DNA from: Dipteronia dyeriana
Taxonomy: Eukaryota > Streptophyta > Magnoliopsida > Sapindales > Sapindaceae
Assembly: GCA_032871835.1 (NCBI GenBank)
Contig: CM065298.1
Span: 13,397,096 to 13,461,095 of the forward strand
Reading direction: 5' to 3'
DNA length: 64,000 nucleotides
Part shown: piece after piece, positions 24,427 through 35,940 of the stretch
Layout of the letters: every line of letters begins with the position of its first letter
How positions within the stretch are numbered: the first letter of the stretch is position 1
Position numbers and translations under genes: made by a program
Notes under the pieces: generated by a model
Told to the model about the DNA's origin: nothing
Seen by the model: the letters and a program-made list of their open reading frames with translations, nothing else
The model's database searches: none

Positions 24427-25361
24427 CTTGTGAAAATCATCATCACAAACAATTATTAAGAAATAAAAAAAATTACTTTTACAATTACTAAGAATTACAA
24501 AAATTTCTCAACTGTAAGGGATCGAGAACATGTTCTTCAGGATCGAGCTTTTTTTGTAATGGATCGAGAACATTTACAAACGGATCAAGCTTTTTGGAAA
24601 GGGATCGAGAACATTTTCTAAGTGATCGAGCTTTTTTCAAATGGATTGAGTACTTTTTATAAGGATCGAGAACTTTTTCAAGGGTTCGAGAATATTTTAC
24701 AACAGATCGAGAACTTTTATAACGGTTCGATTTGAAAATTTTTATCGAGGGATCGAGAACTTTTATCAAGGGATCTAGAACTTTTTCTAAGGGATCGAGA
24801 ATATTTGTTAAATTATCGAGAACCTTTTATAACGGTTCGAGAACTTTTAACAAGGGAATGAGAACTTTTTCTTAGGGATCGAGAACTTTTGTCAAGGGAT
24901 CGAGAACTTTTATCAAGGGATTGAGATTATTTGTCAAATTATCGAGAACTTTTTAAGGGATTGAGATTATTTGTCAAATTATCGAGAACTTTTATAAAGG
25001 TTCGAGAACTTTTATCCAGGGATCGAGAACTTTTCCTAAGGGATCAATAACTTTTCCTGAGGGATAGAGCATTTTTTTGTTGAGCACTTTTTTCGTCGAG
25101 CACTTTTTTCAAATAATCGAGCTTTTTTCAAACTAAACAAAAGCTTGTTCCAATATAAAATATGTTTGATTCATCTTTAAATATTCTCGGTCACATAAGA
25201 AAAATGCTCGGATCTTTTCAATGTTCATACATGTTCTTACAAATACGGGAAACAACATATATTATTGAGGAATAGATACATTGTTAACCCACACATAAAT
25301 GAATGCAAAATATCTTAAATGCATAAAAGAAATTTAAGTGAAGATCATAAATATTTGTTAC
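24427..25361 (-). other. Predicted leader intron of the transposase gene, containing the second array
   Basis: On the minus strand a purine-rich leader ending ...actagaag meets a GTAAC donor at 25361. A TTTTCACAAG acceptor ends at 24427, just before the coding exon that starts IDRVRVVISYNGQWEQ. The right GATCGAG array lies wholly inside. Donor and acceptor are consensus-like but unproven. Confidence 0.45.
24508..25130 (+). repeat. Right GATCGAG tandem array
   Basis: A motif close to GGGATCGAGAACTTTTATCAA recurs at about 20-22 bp spacing over about 620 bp. The GATCGAG core is shared with the left array, while the spacer consensus differs (AACTTTT against AATATTT). The orientation on the + strand is the same as in the left array, so the two arrays are direct rather than inverted. 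Confidence 0.9.
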
Positions 25362-25801
25362 CTTCTAGTGCAGAGTCTGGAGAGAGACAACCTTTTTAGA
25401 GAGAGAGACAAGTTTTCAGACAACTTTTTTGGGGAGATGAAAATTGCTTTTTAAAAAATAAAGTTTATGGACAATTTGAGTAATTCACCATAATAGATGC
25501 CTTTTAAACTTAAGTTATTTAAAATGTGACATCATCACAACACACGTTAAAAAAGGTGACATATCTCACCATTTCCACTTGTATTGAATGTATTAATTGT
25601 TGACTTTTATAATTTTAAATAAAAAATATCATATAAATTGAATGCATTATTTATATTTGTTTACTTTTGTATTTTTAAGTAATAAAAAAAATAAAAATAA
25701 CATTTCAAATAGAAGTACGCATTGGAGTACAATACTAAAATGATATGTTGAATATAACATTTTACTACTCTTGTATCAAATTTATCATTGACATTGATAG
25801 A

Positions 25802-25818
25802 TGCATTAGAGATGGTCT
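25802..25818 (-). repeat. Right terminal inverted repeat of the MULE
   Basis: The sequence tgcattagagatggtct is the inverted partner of the left end at 16154. The neighbouring inner sequence (about 25560-25800) is AT-rich and shows weaker inverted similarity to 16180-16320. Confidence 0.65.
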
Positions 25819-26604
25819 AACATGAATATGTAGAAGAGAGCAATTAATACGGTAAATAAGACTAAAGTTGAATTGATTTAAGAAAATAGACTAGTTAATT
25901 ACAAAGAATGATCAAATTCAGTTACATCAATCCCCTAAATGGAGTTTAGTTACACATCAATAGAAAATAAATGAACAAAGAAGAGTTGGAGAGAAAACCC
26001 ATGTTGGTCCACTTGAGTTTCCTCTTGTTCCTTGCAAATCTTCAATTAAACTTCATCTTCCGGCTCAAGTAAATGCCAAGGATGGATGGATTGGGAATGG
26101 ATTTAGGTGACATATGTTATTAGTGTTTAAGGATGATGTAGGAAATGTAAGGTGAGGTTGTAGGAGAAAATAGGTTAGATCTGGTGAAATTGGTTGTGGG
26201 ATCATGCAAAGGAATTAGAAAATGGGATATTTATATGGGTTACCAAAAAGTAGATCTGAAACTCATCCTTTGTTGACGTGATCAAATTCGATGGTCAATG
26301 GTTGCCGAACTGCTTTGGGCCTTGAATCCACTGTGATGAAACGGTGGTCCACATCCGTTGAATTGCCTTTATGGCTGAATTCTATAGACTGATGCGGCGG
26401 TTTGTAACCGCCGAATGGCTTGATAGCCAAATTCCTCTTCTACTGAAAATGAACTTTTCCCTATGAAATTAGTCATTTATTCGCTTTCGACCCAAACTTC
26501 TCGAATACCACACAAATTTCTCTGTTTTACTAAGTTACCTGCACAGGCTAGATCAAGCAATTAAATACCTGAGTTTACTTAAAATCTGATAAGAGGTTTA
26601 GGCA
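25819..26604 (-). mobile_element. 5' LTR of the Athila-like element, promoter half
   Basis: This continues the LTR broken at 16153. On the minus strand it begins TGCCTAAACC at 26604 and contains a TATA box (catataaatatcc, about 26226-26238). At its outer edge the reading frame of the copia element starts at once (LPEL motif near 26650), which places the LTR inside that copia element. Confidence 0.55.
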
Positions 26605-28859
26605 TATGAGTTGTCAATGGCTAAAATATCTACATCCTAGAGGTAAATTGCCAGAGTTGAAATCTGTTAAGGTTGATTTATGTGAGAGCTACATTTTTAG
26701 GAAAAAGAAGTGAATGACTTTCAATAAGACCTAAAGAGTACCAGTGAATGAGAAGCTGGAACTAGTGCACACCGACATTTTGTGATCTAGCTTCAGTCTC
26801 ATCGATAAGAGGTAAATAGTATTTCATCACGTTTGTCGATGACCATTCTAGGAAGGTACATGTTTACTTCTTATAAGTTTGACGCGTTTAAGGTTTTCAA
26901 GAGGTGGAAAGCTATTGTTGAGAATGAGACATGTTTGAAAATCAAGAAGTTACGTTCAGACAATAGCGGAGAGTACGAATACAACACGTTCAAGAAGTTT
27001 TGCTACCGGAGCGGGATAAAGCTCACAAGGACAGTGTTGGGCATATCGTTATGGAATGACATAATAGAACACGTGAATAAGACATTGACTGAGAGAGCCA
27101 TGAGCATAAGACTACAATCAAGGTTGTTGAAGCAGTTCTGGGCAGAAGCAGTCAATAAAGCAGTGTGCTTGATCAATAGATGACCATCAAAGCCTTTAGA
27201 CCTAGTTATACAATAGGAGATTTGGATTGGGAAAGAGGTAAAACTTTCTCATTTGAAAGTTTTTGGGTGTGTATCTTATGTACATGTAAGTGATCATGCA
27301 AGGAGCAAGCTGGATGCCAAATAAGTGAAGTGTACCTTAGTAAGTTATGGTGATGACGAGTTTGGCTATAAACTTTAGGATGACAAAAATCGCAAGATGA
27401 TTAGGAGCAGAGATATTGATTTCAACGAGAAGGTCGTGTACAAGGATTGGAATGCACAAACGTCTTTGTAGGGAGAGCTAAGCTATTTAGGGTTAGAGGA
27501 TATATTGTATGATATAATCATATAACGTGGTAATCAAAGAGTCAAAGAGCAAGGTGTACAACCTTAGGTTGAAGAACTTATACCAGATGATGGAGTTCCA
27601 ATACCATAGAGTTTGATCGGTTAGAGAGTACTGAATCTGTAAATTTGAAATGCTTTGAGAAGATCCCCACATGCCCATAGAACACTACAAAGATCCACTC
27701 TTCTACATGTACTAACTAAGGAATATGTGCAATACTTATTGCTGACAGATGTGGGAGAACTTGAGTTCTATGATGACACATGTCCAGGGAAAGATGCGAA
27801 CAAGTGAGAGCTTTCGATGAAGTCTCTTGTATCCAATCAAATTTGGGAGTTAGCCGAGTTACCTGAAGACGAGACTGGGTGTTTCAAATTAAGGAGGAGT
27901 ACGATGGTTCCAAGAGATACAAGACGAGAATGGTGGTTAAAGGCTTTCAACAAAAGAGGGGTATTGACTACACTGATATATTTTCTCCTGTTGTTAAACT
28001 AACTACAATTCGGTTAGTGTTGAGCATTGTAGCAGCAACAAGATTATATCTAAGGATGGGCATTTCCCATATAAGGCCCCTACCCCCATTTTTGGGAAAA
28101 ATTTGCCTCCAAATGGGGTTTGGGTTGGGATAGAGGTGGGGGAATCTACCCTTACCCCCATTTCCCCATATATATATATATATATTTATTTATTTATTTA
28201 TGTATTTTTTCTTTTAATTTCTTAAAAAAAATAACTTTAACTTTATCACTCATTTACTCTCTACCTATTTCCCTCATTTCCCTATATATATTTATGTGTA
28301 ATACTATATTACTATAGTTATTTGTACTGATTTTGGATTAAAATAAATCAATTTTATATTTTAGATTATTTATTGTATTGGATATCGAAATATGATGAAT
28401 CAAGCAATTGTAATGATCGAATTTTGAATACCGAAATTTAAATTTCAGATTTCGAATTGGAAAATATTAGGATTGAAAATGGAGAAAATTAGGGACGAGG
28501 GTGGTGGCAGGGGAATCTCCTAAACACCCCATCCCCATTTTACCGTAAATGGTGTTTAAGGGAAGGGGGGTTGAGGTTTTAAGAATAAGGGTGGAGGTGG
28601 GGGGATCCTCCCCTAACCCAATGGGCCCCCACACCCATCCCTAATTATATCTTGAGCAGTTGGATATGAAGACTGTCTTTCTTCATGGTGATTTGGAGAA
28701 AGAGATATTGAAGCAGCAACAGAGGAGTTTGCTGAATTGGGCAAGGGTGAGTTGGTTTGTGGGTTGACGAAAAACTTGTATGGTTTGAAACAAGCTTCTT
28801 GACACTGGCACAAGAAGTTTGATGGGTTTATGCAACAGATTGGATACTTCAGATGCAAT
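26605..28859 (+). pseudogene. pol: Ty1-copia polyprotein, broken (integrase to reverse transcriptase)
   Basis: The GAG-pre-integrase end is at 26605-26720 (GKLPELKSVKVDLCESYIF). The integrase core spans 26750-27183 (LVHTD, then KKLRSDNSGEYE and a changed PQ/NG region, with AMSIRLQSRLLKQFWAEAVN). Interrupted sequence continues to 27820. The reverse-transcriptase start is at about 27840-28050 (RMVVKGFQQKRGIDYTDIF and SPVVKLTTIRLVLSIVAAT), continuing after a MITE at 28644-28859 (LDMKTVFLHGDL). It is cut at 28859 by a CACTA terminus, so the RT active site and RNase H are missing. Many stops and frameshifts. Confidence 0.8.
28051..28643. mobile_element. 593-bp hAT-type MITE with 8-bp target duplication
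   Basis: The ends are TAAGGATGGGC and GACCCATCCCTA-like, that is TA(A/G)GGATGGG inverted repeats. The octamer attatatc flanks it exactly on both sides (28043-28050 and 28644-28651), as expected for hAT transposition. Removing it makes the copia reading frame continuous. The interior is rich in GGGG/CCCC blocks at both ends and AT-rich in the middle; no coding capacity. Confidence 0.9.
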
Positions 28860-29110
28860 CACTACAAGAAAATGAGCTTTTTATCACGAGACATCTACCA
28901 CGGGCATCTTAGGCTTGTGTTAGATAAGCAATAACAACAACTGGCCTTTAAAAACCACTGGCTTTCAAATGCTCGTGGTGGATAACTTTTAATAATCACG
29001 GACAATTAAAGACCCGTATTGGATATGTTTTCAAGTACCACCGGTTTTTATATGCCCACGATGGATAATATTTTTAATTACCGGGCAAATGAGGGGCCTA
29101 TGGTAATTGA
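28860..29110 (+). mobile_element. CACTA (En/Spm) transposon terminus
   Basis: CACTACAAGAAAATGAGC is the canonical terminal motif of plant CACTA elements. It is followed by subterminal motifs of the CCACGRTGG kind (ctaccacgggcat, gctcgtggtggat, gcccacgatggat), the usual transposase-binding region. It interrupts the reverse transcriptase of the copia element. The opposite end (ending ...TTCTTGTAGTG) was not found in the window, so the element is truncated or its end is degraded. Confidence 0.8.
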
Positions 29111-31430
29111 TATTATTTATATTTACCTCTTGAAAATCCTCAAATTAAAACCCAAATCTAACTACTCTCTCTTCTGTGAACAAACGACCTAAAACCTAAA
29201 TAAAAGTTAGAGTCTCTCTTCCTTGTGATTAGAGGTTGCTTCCTCGACATTGAACAAATTAAAGATCTAAAACCGTCGTCGGAGTTTCCACTTCGTCTTT
29301 CAACTTCGGTTAGTTTCGTTATATATCAGTAATTTTTCAAATTAAGTGTAAGAACTAAAACATCACAAAGTAGATATATTGCTAAGTGGGATTTGCATAA
29401 ATGGTCACTACCGGTTTGCATAAATCAAAAATAGCCTCTGTTTGAAATTTTTACGTTTTTGTTCCTTTTAGATTTGATTTTAACGAATTACCCTTAAAAA
29501 TTCATTTTTATCATTTACCATTTAAGGGACGATATTACCATACTACCTTTCATATAACTTTCCCAATTAAAAGACCCCAAGCAATCCATCGTTCATCCAA
29601 ACTTCCAAAGACAAAAAAAATTCAAACCTAGCAAGACATCGCAAATCCATCCCCTCGCAAAGGGATCTTCCAATGTGGCCAGCGAAGGAAGGGAGACTGG
29701 CGAAGACATCTCCGATGGTAGGAAAGAGCAAGCAACACCACCAGTGTGGCCGGCAAAGGAAGGCGAAGACATCTCAAGTGGAAGAAAGGAGCAAGCAACA
29801 CCACCGAAGGTGGTGGTCACAAAACCAACGAGAGCAAGCTCCTCTCCAAGAAAAAAAAGGTTTTTTTTTCTTTTTTATTTTGTCTAATTGTTTGATTTAT
29901 TCCAAAAAAAATCCCAATTTTTATTTTTATTTACTTTTAATTGATGATTGCTTTGACATGTGTGAATGGATTCCGACTTAAGTTTGTAATATTATTTCGT
30001 TAAAGTGTAAATAGTGGCAAATGTCTTGAGTTTTGAGTTGTTAATTGTTGTTATGGTGCCTTATGCTTATGGGTGGTGGATGTAAATTGGAACTCATAAT
30101 TGCAAATGTTCTTGTTGAGACTCCATGATTTAATTACATTGCATGCATTTTATTACCTGATTTCATTAAAAAATTATTTTAGAATTGTGTTGTGTAGCCC
30201 ACTAGTTCGCCTTTAATTGAAGTAAAGCTCCTTACAATTCCTAAATCAGAGTCTTGATTCCTCTTTGTGATTACTACATTCGATTTCGGACTGCATTTCA
30301 TTTATGTTTTTTGTCAGTATGTCTTTGAGATTTGGATTATATGGTAATATGGCATGATTGCTTGTCCATGTTTGAAAACTTTTGAAGTTCCCATCAGCAC
30401 AATTTTTATCTATTAAAGATATTTATCATAAATGCTCTAGGTGAGTAGATTTTGGGGAAATGGTATTGTAATTTTTGTTTTACAAAGCTCTCATTATGTG
30501 CGTTTTCTGTTTTCACAGCACTAGCATGTTGGTATTGTTGCCATTGTGTCTGCATTTGCGCACTGTATTACTGTCTTAGCAATTTATATCTTTAATTTGT
30601 TATGCAATAATGTTGGGTCAATGACTCTACAAACGTGACATTCTATTGTGATTTGTTTAGCCAAAGTTTCTGAATTAATCAGTTGATAGATATTTGTATT
30701 AAGTGATAGATATTTGTATGATCTGGAGAATAAAAGCTCAAGTAGCTACTTGGTGTGGTCTTCTGATTAGCAGTGGTTATTTTGTGTTTGAGCATAGACT
30801 TAGTACCTTTGTAAATTGAGTTGTATTTTAGCGTATATAAATTTCATTCATTATTGTTATGATGGGGAATTGTTCCTTACTTGCTTAATTAGTTTTACAC
30901 ATTTTTTTAATTTTTTTAGGAGCAACTCATCAGTAGATTAGCTTTTTATTCATAGAATGAGCTCGGAGCTCTCAGCGTATCCATCTTTTTACATTATCAA
31001 CATAGGGACGTAAATGTTATATATTGTAATTTGATAGGAGGAAATTGCATATTTGCAATCTTGGAGTATAAATTATCTAATATACACTCTGATAGACTAA
31101 ATATTTCTGTTTCATATTGAAAAAGATGTACACGGCCTTTTCAAATTTCTATGCCATCAATGAGACTAATATTTGGTAAGTGTAGGTTGTCATTGATAAA
31201 GGGATTTGGATTATCTACTGATCTGATCTTTTTCCTTACCTTTTTAAAATATATGATTGGTTGTTTGTAAAATGGTTATGGAAACCAATCACATCATGAC
31301 CATACATTCATTGTAATGCTTATGTGTCATGAGATTATAGGAGGTCAGGAAAAAGATCAGATCAGTAGAGGATCCAAATTCTTGATAAGATACTGGTCGG
31401 CATCGTGGATTTGGATTCATAACCTAGAGG
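29111..31430. other. Probable CACTA interior, mostly non-coding
   Basis: A CT-rich leader-like stretch (29160-29320) is followed by a possible donor. At 29675-29810 there is a tandem duplication with 71-bp period whose one frame encodes GEDIS-GRKEQATPP repeats; the protein is not recognised. From about 29980 to 31430 the sequence is T-rich and intron-like, with no coding sequence I can support. Confidence 0.45.
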
Positions 31431-31685
31431 TAGCCTTTTGTGGTGTGATTAAGTTCTGTGTTTTTCTTGGCTTGCCTTTTTGTTTTCCAGTGGTTGTGTT
31501 GTTCCCTTTTTACTGTTGGGGGCTTTTGGGTGTAATCTTGTTTGGGTGGTGGTTTTTCTTGGCTATTCTTGTGCGCTGGTTCTGTTGTGGCTATTGTCGT
31601 TGTTTTGTTTTTTTGATGTCCTGTTGGTTAGTGTTGCTCCCCTGTCTATCTTGGAGCTTGAATAAAATTGCCTTAAAAAAAAAAA
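31431..31685 (+). mobile_element. 5'-truncated LINE 3' end with poly(A)
   Basis: GT-rich sequence (a typical plant L1 3' untranslated region) leads to AATAAA at 31661-31666 and a run of 11 A at 31675-31685. Hydrophobic frames here (31316-31750) are by-products of the T/G-rich composition. The 5' break is not defined, and no clear target duplication was found. Confidence 0.65.
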
Positions 31686-33060
31686 GAATGTGTAATATTG
31701 TGATTGGGATTTTGAAGGGTATGGGTTTTTTCCTAATTAAGTTTGATTAGAATTTGATTGTCTTACTATGTCACCAAACCTAAATCCTAATGGGTATTAG
31801 TTATTGTCACTAGCAATTGCCAAAACCAACCAAACCATCATTGTTTATGAGAAGGATTATGTAGGCTACTAAATATGAAATTGGTTATTGAATTATCATA
31901 TTGTTTTTTATCTCCAGTTTTCTATTTGAGAGTCCAATGTCCTAGTGGAAAAGCAAAATGATATTCCTTGTATTTCTTATACTGGGAAATGTTATCCCCA
32001 CTATTCTATTATAATTGAGTGGCAATCACCTTTGTTGTTAGCTTTAGCAGTTCACTTTGTTGTCAAACTTGTGGAAATTTAATCTCCATTTTGGTTTGAA
32101 TGATTGATGAAAATGATTTTGGTGAAAAAACTGTCATATTATTCTATTTGGATTTCCTTGGACCCTTTTTCATGACAACTTGACTGTAAGAAGTGGCCAA
32201 ATGACAAAGTTGGGTCCTCATAAATCTTATTCTCTTGGCCCGTGCCTCTTCATTTAACTTAGTTTAGTTAACAGTAGGCTACTAATATTCAAGTGTATAA
32301 AGTCTGGTTATGTGTTTGTTTCTCATCTGAGTTTCTGTTTCAATATTTTTTACATCAGCTTTTATGGCTAAATAACTTGAATGTCAGAATTTTTGTTCCT
32401 CTTGATAGTTTTAGAACTGCTCTATTTTTTTTTCTGTTTTTTTGTGTTAATTTTTGTGTTTTTGATGGTTGTTAACAGAAATCATCTTGTTTTGATAGAT
32501 ATATCCTACTAAATATTAACATAACTTCCTCTTGTTTTGATAGGTTTTTGGGCTCTATGATCTGCTATAGAGCTCTTGGCAGTTTGTTGAAGAAGTGAGG
32601 TTAAAGCTTGAACTGAACGTGAAGATAAGAGAAGGATATACTAGTGTGGAGGAAATATACTGGTGAGACTGTATACGAATACACGGATTCACTTTAGAGA
32701 ACATGTGGATTCATCGTTTTATCTTTTGCCTAGGTGGATGCTTTTTGTTAGTCTTTGTGGACATAATTTTTGACCTTTGTATCCAATTATCAATTAATAT
32801 TCGCCTTTCATTTTTTGATAGTTCACAGTAGATACTTTTAAGATTCTTATAATGCATGTTACTCATTTGTGTTGGTCCTTTGGGTTCTCGTGGGCCTTGT
32901 GGTCTTATGAGGTATACATTAGTTGTGATTATAAGTTTGTTTTGACAACCTAAATCACCATGACATCTCACAAGTGACATACTTGAACATGCCCATGTCG
33001 GCATGTCCTTTGTGTTCATAAAAGGAATACAAAATTCATTTCACAATTCAATTCCAAATG
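31686..33060. other. No gene recognised
   Basis: AT-rich, T-rich sequence with only short unconvincing open frames on both strands. It may be intron or flank of the DUF1985 gene that starts at 34398. Confidence 0.4.
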
Positions 33061-33099
33061 TTATTTACTTCAATACTTTGGTTATTAAAAAATTCTAAG

Positions 33100-33333
33100 A
33101 CCTATTTTAAGCTCGGGTTCTTAATATTATAAGCCCGAGAATCAATCTTTTGAGTCCGATAATTAAGTTTTTGATTAAATTTTATTTTTCTGACGCCGCG
33201 GGTGAGTTCTCACATGATTTGACTATAATATGGTGTTAGATCCCGCATCCGAAAGCGATTTAAGGAGACCAAGTGCATAACTCATAACTTATTGTCATAA
33301 CTACATTAAGTGTATGGAGTAACTACTGCTACT

Positions 33334-33372
<39 letters not shown>

Positions 33373-33970
33373 GTTGTTGTAGTTGATAGTGTTTGTTTAG
33401 ATTTTTTAAATCATGCACCTACTTCAGATTATGTCTCATAGTTAAATTAGACCCATAATGAGGATATTTCATTTTAAGCCGGTAATCATTCTCTTGAGCC
33501 CTGGTTTTAATCATTTGAGCCTGGTAATTAAGTTCTCACTTGACATGACTACATTATTATTATTATTATTACTACATTACTGTAATAGTGTTTGTTTAGA
33601 TTTTTGTAAGTTATGCACCTTCTTTAGATTGTGTCTCATTAAATTAGACTAATTATGAGGGTATTTCATTTTAAGCCTGGTTCTCCATCCTTTGAGCCCG
33701 AAAAACAATCATATGAGCCCGTTTTTTGATCTTTTTAGCCCGGGATTCTATATGTGTTGAATTATTACTATTATTGTTATTATTATTATTATTGTACTGG
33801 ATCATGCTTGTTTTAATATTTGTATATCATGCCCTTACGCCGGATAAAGTTTCCTAAATTAATTATACTCCCAATGGTCGTATTTCATTTTAAGCCCGGT
33901 TCATATTATTGTAAGCCCGGGGATCAATATTTTAAGTCTGGGTTTTAATCTTTTGAGCCCGGTACAATCA
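33100..33970 (+). repeat. Degenerate ~200-bp tandem repeat with (ATT)n and AAGCCCG motifs
   Basis: The phrase tttcattttaagcc recurs near 33467, 33664 and 33887. Each copy is preceded by an (ATT)n or ATT/GTT microsatellite and a 'gtttgtttagattttt...atgcacct' block, and followed by several 'aagcccg/gagcccg' motifs. The period varies between about 197 and 223 bp. A partial unit lies at 33100-33180. Confidence 0.75.
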
Positions 33971-34397
33971 TACAATGTTTTAAGTATCTGTTTCCATATT
34001 GTTGGTGATTCTTATAATAGGTTTCTTATATTGGTAACCCTGTTTTGTAGTTCGTTATGGAATCTTTTATGTGGAATATTGGTTTATAAGGGATTAAAAA
34101 GCCCTTGCAAATGACAAAATTGTATATGATGTGTAGTTTTATACAATTTTGTTTGTCTCGAGTTGATGCTTCTAGTATTTTGTCTTGTTCTGTTCATAAT
34201 GCCTGTTACTTTTGTGCAATCATATATGTAGCATGAGTTTCCTTTGCCAAACTTGATCTTTAAACTCTTGAGATTCCTTTAAGTGATTGGGTTGACTTTT
34301 AATTTCATTTTTTGCTTCATACTAATCATACTATTCGTCACGGTTGGCTTCAAGTCTCCTCATTATTTTGACTGTTCTTTGTTTTGTTGTTAACTAG
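33971..34397. other. No gene recognised
   Basis: T-rich intron-like sequence ending in a possible acceptor (gttaactag) directly before the ATG of the DUF1985 gene. Confidence 0.4.
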
Positions 34398-35940
34398 ATG
34401 CCTAAGGATCCTAATGACAAACACTGGCGGCTCCCGGACCATAATTCATGGGTTCACTCAAGAATAAACAGTAATAGCAAAGGTCAAATTATTCAAGTTG
34501 TTAAAGATGTCCTTAGTAAGTGTGGAATGTTAGAAAGGTTTAGGAATGGACCTTTTGGGAATTATTTGGATTTGCCACAACCCGTTGTAGTTCACGACAT
34601 GCTTATTTACAACCTTCTTAAGAAAGAGATTATTCATCCGAAAGGAAGAGAGGATGAAATGTGGTTCGGCTTGGGACATAAGAAAGTTTGTTTCAGTAAA
34701 GAACAATTTTGTGTATGTAGTGGGTTGAAAATGGGTGTGATGCCTGAAGGGTTTTTAAAGATGAAACCTGATGTAGAGGCTTATTTTTATACAAAATATT
34801 TCAAACATACGTCGACACCATAAGTCTTGGAAATCATTTTTTTCACAAGGAACGGAAACGGAAGGTGAACACTTGTTAAAGATGGCGTACATCTTAATGG
34901 TATGCCAATTCTTTGGCAAAGATGACCAAAGGAGCGCCATACCGAGTTGGTTGATAACTTTTGCTGATAATGAACAAGTTTTTACAAATTTTCCGTAGGG
35001 AACATATATCTTCAGTATGACATTGTTTTGGCTTCACTGTTCAACTGAGAGGGAAAAAGCCCTATACATACAACATACACGGATTTGCTCTAGCATTTCA
35101 GGTATGCGTATCTTATTTTATGATCCTTTCAAGAATACAAAAAAATATTTGTATAAAAGTTGGCATTGTTTGATTATTGTTATTGTATAGGTATGGGCCA
35201 TTGAGACTATACCGCGGTTGACAAATGTCATCGGTACACGAATTGACTCGGGGTTTCCAAGGATAAACAATTGGAATTTCAATAAAAAAGCCGTGAAGAT
35301 CGAAAACAAGTTCACATCAGGGGGGTGTGTATTTCATTTATATTTCTCTCGTCTCTTGCAATATATAAAATTTTATATTACATAAATGTTATTAGTGAAT
35401 ATAAGTTTAGGATATAACATTGTTTTTTTCTAAATGCAGATATCATTGGTAAATTGGGAAGTTGACCCGAAGGAATTGGAGACGGATTACTACAAGTCAT
35501 TGGACCCGGACTATGTGTGTGGAAAACTGCTACACAAGGGTAAGGTGGTAGAGGTTGAAGATGTAATTAATGACGAAGAGGATGTTGGTTATGATAAGAA
35601 CCGAGATGAGAAATTGGAAGATCCCGTAAATATCAATGATGGAGATACTGCTTTTTCCAACCACCAAAGAAAAACATCGGTCCTGAGATCTTCAAACTCA
35701 ATATCATAACCCCTAGCTAAGAAACAACTTTTCCCCCATAAGGCAGAACTTCAAACTCCAAAGGTATCACCTTCATTATAGTGTTGTGTTACATGTGATG
35801 TATTGTAATTTTGGGAACTTACAAATTTTTTGATTTGCAGTCTAAAATTCAGACTTCAGTGCCGTCCAATATCGCTGAACTCTATTCAGTTATAGTTGTA
35901 CTGCTTAAGAAATGTGAAGAACGGATTGTTAGGTTCTAGA
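34398..35940 (+). pseudogene. DUF1985 gene lacking its Ulp1 domain
   Basis: The first exon reads MPKDPNDKHWRLPDHNSWV, then MLERFRNGPFGNYLDL and KVCFSKEQFCVCSGLKMGV, the DUF1985 pattern also seen in the MULE gene at 17.7 kb. A frameshift near 34800 and a stop in the conserved FPxG motif at about 34996 break it. Further exons lie at about 35190-35340 (VWAIETIPRLTNVIGTR), 35441-35709 (acidic) and 35841-35930. No Ulp1 catalytic domain follows. It lies within or beside the CACTA sequence; DUF1985-Ulp1 genes are often carried by plant DNA transposons. Codon divergence from the 17.7-kb copy is large, so it is a different family member. Confidence 0.65.

Larger units (their letters stand above)
16154..25818. 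mobile_element. Mutator-like element (MULE) carrying Ulp1-like and transposase genes
   Basis: The ends are imperfect inverted repeats: AGATCATCTCTAATACA on the left, and the reverse complement of the right end reads AGACCATCTCTAATGCA. Weaker inverted similarity continues inward for a few hundred bases. Inside are two convergent genes, a DUF1985/Ulp1-like gene (+) and a MuDR-type transposase gene (-), with GATCGAG arrays near each end. This matches the known plant class of MULEs that carry Ulp1-like protease genes (KAONASHI type). The 9-bp target duplication is degenerate at best (actaataag against tctaacatg). The insertion is in an Athila-like LTR. Both genes are broken, so the element is no longer autonomous. 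Confidence 0.75.

Noticed and set aside
24488..24769. Minus-strand frame rich in LDP and S/K residues as a repeat protein
   Set aside because: It is the translation of the GATCGAG array; the residue pattern follows from the DNA repeat.
16146..25824. Nine-base target duplication of the MULE
   Set aside because: actaataag and tctaacatg match at only six of nine places, so I do not claim a confirmed duplication.
31316..31750. Hydrophobic 144-codon frame as a membrane protein
   Set aside because: The sequence is the T/G-rich 3' untranslated part of a LINE with AATAAA and a poly(A) run.
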